10,338 bases of DNA from an uncultured Pleurocapsa sp. GTDB taxonomy: Bacteria > Cyanobacteriota > Cyanobacteriia > Cyanobacteriales > Xenococcaceae. Positions within the stretch are counted from its first letter, which is position 1, and every line of letters starts with the position of its first letter. Shown piece by piece: positions 7,524-10,338 of this stretch. Location of the stretch: contig CAKZYI010000261.1 in the NCBI GenBank assembly GCA_937884735.1, forward strand, positions 1 through 10,338, given 5' to 3'. A program made the position numbers and the translations under genes. The notes under the pieces were generated by a model. That model did no database searches. It saw only the letters and a list, made by a program, of their open reading frames with translations, and was not told where the DNA came from.

Positions 7524-7967
7524 ATGTCATCAGACTCAACTCCTTTACCTCCCAAACTGGCAAAGATTGTCGATCGCTTTCAACGTCGTGACAACCCCAA
7601 GCAAAAATACGAGCAGTTGCTTTGGTATGCCAAAAATCTCCCTGAAATGGCTCAAGAGGCTAAAGTTGAAGCTAACAAAGTCAAAGGCTGCGTGTCTAAA
7701 GTATACATTACTGCTACTTTAGAAGATGGCAAGGTATGTTATCAGGGTGATTCCGATGCACAACTGGTAAAAGGCTTAGTTGCTTTTCTCATCGAAGGCT
7801 TAAATGATTTGCCTCCAGAAGAAATTGTTCGAGTAGAACCAGATTTTATTGAAGACACGGGCTTAAAAGTAAGCCTGACTCCTTCAAGGGCAAATGGGTT
7901 TTTTAATATTTTCCAAATGATGAAGAAAAAAGCCTTGGGCTTCCATTTAGAAGCGTTAGAAAACTAA
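7524..7967 (+). CDS. sufE: SufE family cysteine desulfurase activator
   Basis: SufE accepts persulfide sulfur from the cysteine desulfurase SufS and passes it to the SUF scaffold for Fe-S cluster assembly, the main Fe-S pathway in cyanobacteria. The 147-residue length fits the family. The sulfur-accepting cysteine is C56 in VKGCVSKVYI (family pattern G-C-x-S-x-V), and DSDAQLVKGLVAFLIEGL followed by LPPEEI matches the conserved helical part. The ATG at 7524 is the only plausible start; no Shine-Dalgarno site is seen, and a TAATAT hexamer at 7499-7504 may be its -10 box, which would leave a very short leader. No other suf genes are in the window. It converges on the fur-like gene, so an iron-sulfur biogenesis gene lies next to an iron/redox regulator, although they cannot share an operon. 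Confidence 0.96.
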   Translation: MSSDSTPLPPKLAKIVDRFQRRDNPKQKYEQLLWYAKNLPEMAQEAKVEANKVKGCVSKVYITATLEDGKVCYQGDSDAQLVKGLVAFLIEGLNDLPPEEIVRVEPDFIEDTGLKVSLTPSRANGFFNIFQMMKKKALGFHLEALEN

Positions 7968-7982
7968 ACCTTATGCCATGCT

Positions 7983-8010
7983 TTATCTTTTCTCACATCA
8001 GATAAGATAA
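7983..8010. terminator. Possible weak bidirectional terminator between sufE and fur
   Basis: A perfect 7-bp inverted repeat, TTATCTT (7983-7989) and AAGATAA (8004-8010), lies in the 79-bp gap between the convergent genes. The stem is AT-rich, the loop is 14 bases and no long T run follows, so its strength as an intrinsic terminator is doubtful. Position is the main argument. Confidence 0.3.
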
Positions 8011-8046
8011 CATCAAACAATGTGGTTTCTTCCTAAATCATGGGGT

Positions 8047-8571
8047 TTATTCTTTGGCTTTACTTTTAGATTCTTGTTCGGAGATAACTCGCGTACAGCA
8101 CCAGTCACTAGGAAGAGCAGAAGGCCAACCCATACGAATGGCTTCGGGGCAAATTGTCATTACTGTTAACTGACAATCTATTAGTTGAAACCCTTCTTTT
8201 TTGCACTGTTTTAAACTGTGCTTCAGGATAGTATCATCTCTAAATTCAATTGTATTGTTGCATTGGATACAAACTACGTGATGGTGATGATGGGGATAGG
8301 GTTGATTCAACTCATAATGTTTATGTCCTTCTGCTAACTCTAACTCGCGTAAAATACCCATACGCGCCATCAATTTGACACTACGATAGATAGTAGACAA
8401 ACTAATCGATTCGCCTCTTTTTTCTACTAGTTCGTGTAGTTCTTCAGCACTTAAATGATCGCCTTTGGGCAAATTTTGAAATACATGCAAAATTTTCTCT
8501 CTTTGAGGAGTCATACGCCAACCTCGAGAGTTGAGTTCGGCTTTTAGGGAGGATGCCGTATAATGAGCCAT
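8047..8571 (-). CDS. fur: Fur-family metalloregulator, FurA-like
   Basis: A 174-residue DNA-binding repressor. The winged-helix domain (about 5-85) carries RGWRMTPQREKIL and the recognition helix SLSTIYRSVKLMARMGIL (57-74). The dimerisation/metal domain has EGHKHYELN (81-89), the His run 94-98, the pair C101-IQ-C104 in CIQCNNTIEF, C133 and C141. These positions coincide with C101, C104, C133 and C141 of Anabaena FurA as I recall it, but the partner expected at 144 is Ala (CPEA), so the second CxxC is missing; C123 and the pair C158-C159 are extra. FurA proteins repress iron-uptake genes with Fe(II); close PerR-type paralogues sense peroxide, and sequence alone does not fully separate the two. 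The C-terminal tail is longer than the roughly 150 residues usual for the family. It is the only gene in the window with a good promoter, which overlaps a palindrome (probable autoregulation). Confidence 0.93.
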   Translation of the reverse strand: MAHYTASSLKAELNSRGWRMTPQREKILHVFQNLPKGDHLSAEELHELVEKRGESISLSTIYRSVKLMARMGILRELELAEGHKHYELNQPYPHHHHHVVCIQCNNTIEFRDDTILKHSLKQCKKEGFQLIDCQLTVMTICPEAIRMGWPSALPSDWCCTRVISEQESKSKAKE

Positions 8572-8597
8572 ATCAATGTTTTATCAATTATTTATTG

Positions 8598-8615
8598 CTT
8601 ATTGACAATAATAAG
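8598..8615. promoter_or_regulatory. Candidate Fur-type operator upstream of fur
   Basis: Two nested AT-rich palindromes: TTATTGACAATAA (8599-8611), perfect around its central base, and CTTATT/AATAAG (8598-8603 and 8610-8615). They cover the -10 hexamer of the predicted fur promoter. AT-rich dyads of about this size are typical for Fur binding, and cyanobacterial FurA is known to repress its own gene; the assignment here is inferred from position and symmetry. Confidence 0.5.
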
Positions 8616-8636
8616 TTTTTTAAGCAACCTTTGCAA
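8608..8636 (-). promoter_or_regulatory. Predicted sigma-70-type promoter of fur
   Basis: On the minus strand a TTGCAA -35 hexamer (8631-8636) is followed by a 17-base spacer and a TATTAT -10 hexamer (8608-8613). This would start transcription about 30 bases before the fur ATG at 8571. It lies after the 3' end of the broken binding-protein gene, so fur need not depend on read-through. Confidence 0.55.
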
Positions 8637-8668
8637 TAAAGTTTGATTACAGAATGAACAAATTGTTT

Positions 8669-9973
8669 TTAGTTGCGACTGTTCCATTCTTTAGCAGCGT
8701 CTTGAATAGCTTGCTCTACGGTTTTTTCTTTGAGCATTGCAGCCTGTAAGTTTTCATAAATTGCCTTTTGCAAAATTGGCAAATCTTTTTGAACGGGAAC
8801 TAAGACTTGTGCATCTTTTAACTGTGCTGCGCTAACTATTTTTGCCTGTTCTTTAAGAATAGTATGCTCTTGTTTTTCAATGTTACTAATATACTGCTCT
8901 ACTGCTTCTACAGTGGAAGGAAGAACACTTGATGCTTGAGCAAAAGCTAGTTGGTTTTGGGTATTAGTTACATACAAAGCATAATCAAGAGCTTGCTCTG
9001 ATTTGTCCGTATCCCGTGGAATGACTAGATTCATTACTGCCACGCTTTTCTTACCTGTTTTGCCACTAATTTGCGGTGCAATACCAGAAACATTTGCAAC
9101 AGTTGGTGCATTGTTATTGATGCTATCGATAAATTCTGCGCCAGAAGATAGTAGGGCTAGTTCTCCCATTTGATATAGTTCGATACCGTAGCGATGCCCT
9201 TGAGTTAAGGCTTCTGGTGGTAATAATTTTTGCTGATACAAATCTACCCAATATTGAAATGCTGCTTTACCTTCAGGAGTATTAAAAGCGGCTTCACCCG
9301 ATTCATCTACTAAATTTACCCCCATTTTTACTAGAGATTCTAAAACATCACCCGAATCGTTGGGTACAAAACTAATAAAAAAAGCGTATTTACCAGTCTT
9401 TTCCTTGATAGCTTTGGCTGCTGTGGCTAATTCCTGATAGGTTTGGGGTGGCTGCTCGATACCTGCTGTATTTAAAAGATTTTTGTTATAAATAGTGATG
9501 GTGGTGGTCAAATACCAAGGAAGTCCAAAAGTGCGATCGCGACATTGATTTTCTTGACAAACTTCGATTGTGCTAGCATCCCAAATTTTGGGTAAATAAG
9601 TTGCTTTAACTTCTGGGGTAACAACTTCATCTAGATTTAACCAAGCATTACGAGTAGCCATCTGAGAAGCAAAATTGGGATTGAGATTGACTACATAAGG
9701 TGCAGTTTAAGCAGAAATAGAAGTCAAAATCTTGTTTTCCATTGCCGACCAAGGAACATCTACCCAGCGTAACTCCACTGCTTCATTTTTAGTTTCAAAA
9801 TTGGCATTGAGATCGGCAAAATAGCTCGTAAAATTAGGCTTTAGCTGCATTGTCCAAAATTCCAGGCGATCGGAATTATCACTTTTACCAGGATTACAGC
9901 CTGAAAGAAAGCCCAAAATTAACGTCGCTAGTAGCCATAAGCCAAACTGTTTAGTTGAGATAGTTCTATTCAT
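8669..9973 (-). pseudogene. ABC transporter sugar-binding lipoprotein interrupted by an in-frame stop
   Basis: Two open stretches in the same frame form one family-length solute-binding protein (about 434 codons, SBP_bac_1/UgpB-like, COG1653 type) broken only by a TAA at 9707-9709. The N-terminal part (88 codons from the ATG at 9973) has a lipoprotein signal peptide with the lipobox LSGC (Cys 26), then the start of the mature lobe (LEFWTMQL). Just after the stop, in frame, it continues TAPYVVNLNPNFASQMATRNAWLNL, the conserved region that in relatives reads close to A-G-T-A-P-D-V-V. The following 345 codons have no further stop. The intact protein would have bound an extracellular sugar for an ABC importer; no permease or ATPase gene is nearby. 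Restart at the ATG at 9661 would give a form without signal peptide or first lobe, probably useless. An in-frame TTG at 9994 is an alternative start. Confidence 0.85.
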
Positions 9974-10071
9974 TGGTTCAGAAGAGATGAACAATAAACC
10001 AAACCATATTACCTGTAAACAAAAATGGCAATAGGAACGACTCTAGAAGAAATTTTCTTTAATGATTTTTT

Positions 10072-10338
10072 TCAATCAATATATTGATGAACGACTTCCC
10101 TCAACTCCTCTGGCTTAAAAGGTTTGGTTAGATATTTATTTGTTCCAGCAAGATGACCTTTTGCTCTATTTACCAAGCCATCTCTTGCAGTTACCATTAC
10201 TATGGGTAAATTTTTGAATTTAGGTATTTGGCGTATTTTTAGACAGAATTCTAAACCATCGATGTTGGGCATAGTCAAAGCCAGCTGTAAATTTTTTCAT
10301 GGATTTCAAAGTAATTGTTTTGATGCCTTTGTTAGTTA
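10072..10338 (-). pseudogene. Degenerate response-regulator receiver (REC) domain, C-terminal half
   Basis: The segment from about 10290 down to the TGA at 10072 encodes the second half of a CheY-like receiver: MPNIDGLEFC, then LPIVMVTARDG with the conserved switch Thr, then GTNKYLTKPFKPEEL with the conserved Lys of the K-P pair, ending HQYID. Upstream in the same frame come NLQLAL-TMPN, where the phosphoacceptor Asp that normally precedes MP by a few residues is absent, and then TGA codons at 10297-10299 and 10306-10308 and a TAA at 10336-10338. The stretch between these stops (TKASKQLL, NP) still looks receiver-like, which points to decay rather than a short real gene. A TTG at 10278 could start only 68 residues, lacking the phosphorylation site. 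The rest lies outside the window, so a frameshift further upstream cannot be excluded. Confidence 0.6.

Larger units (their letters stand above)
1546..9540. repeat. Dispersed HIP1 octamers (GCGATCGC), seven copies
   Basis: Copies begin at 1546, 3057, 3691, 4501, 5557, 7481 and 9533. Six are inside coding regions and one (7481) is in the glgC-sufE spacer. In AT-rich DNA of this length chance would give well under one copy. HIP1 is a known over-represented palindrome of cyanobacterial genomes and is the best taxonomic marker in the window. Confidence 0.95.

Noticed and set aside
7351..7722. A 123-residue plus-strand open frame upstream of and overlapping sufE
   Set aside because: It overlaps the clear SufE reading frame in another frame, has no recognisable domain, and its first part covers the glgC-sufE promoter region.
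8602..8607. Plus-strand TTGACA as a -35 box
   Set aside because: No -10 hexamer lies at a suitable distance and no plus-strand gene follows; the hexamer is part of the palindrome in front of fur.
9662..9706. Possibility of a frameshift rather than a nonsense codon in the sugar-binding protein gene
   Set aside because: Conserved sequence continues directly after the TAA in the same frame, so only the stop codon interrupts it.

Overview
The window looks like a piece of cyanobacterial chromosome. Seven copies of the cyanobacterial HIP1 octamer GCGATCGC are scattered through it. The genes also point that way: a 429-residue cyanobacterial-type GlgC, a pheophorbide-oxygenase-like Rieske protein with a C-terminal CxxC and membrane anchor, a FurA-like regulator, and a kinase-like protein with an ectodomain typical of cyanobacterial Ser/Thr kinases. 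Base composition is AT-rich and many genes lack a strong Shine-Dalgarno site. Genus cannot be fixed from the sequence; a unicellular or pleurocapsalean-type lineage is a guess.

Layout. Positions 1-814 (+) hold the C-terminal EAL (c-di-GMP phosphodiesterase) domain of a protein that begins outside the window. It overlaps tail-to-tail with a membrane-anchored Ser/Thr kinase homologue (808-2343, -) whose catalytic residues are lost, so it is a predicted pseudokinase. Upstream on the same strand is a class I SAM-dependent methyltransferase (2435-3211, -). A 92-bp spacer separates it from the divergent Rieske/PaO-like oxygenase (3304-4689, +), whose stop codon lies in a short heptamer repeat array. 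A type II DnaJ (4727-5758, -) and glgC (6048-7337, -) follow, then divergent sufE (7524-7967, +), convergent with a Fur-family regulator (8047-8571, -) that has a recognisable promoter with an overlapping palindrome.

The right end is decaying. An ABC-transporter sugar-binding lipoprotein gene (8669-9973, -) is split by one in-frame TAA. Next to it is the C-terminal half of a response-regulator receiver domain (10072 to the edge, -), preceded by in-frame stops and lacking the phosphoacceptor aspartate.

Functionally this is mostly housekeeping: glycogen synthesis (GlgC), Fe-S cluster assembly (SufE), iron/redox regulation (Fur), chaperone function (DnaJ) and an Fe-S oxygenase, with signalling genes at both ends. 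I see no defence system, CRISPR array, insertion sequence, tRNA or rRNA. The observations most worth following are the predicted pseudokinase, the two adjacent broken genes, and the fur promoter/operator arrangement. I did not find a convincing, wholly new system.
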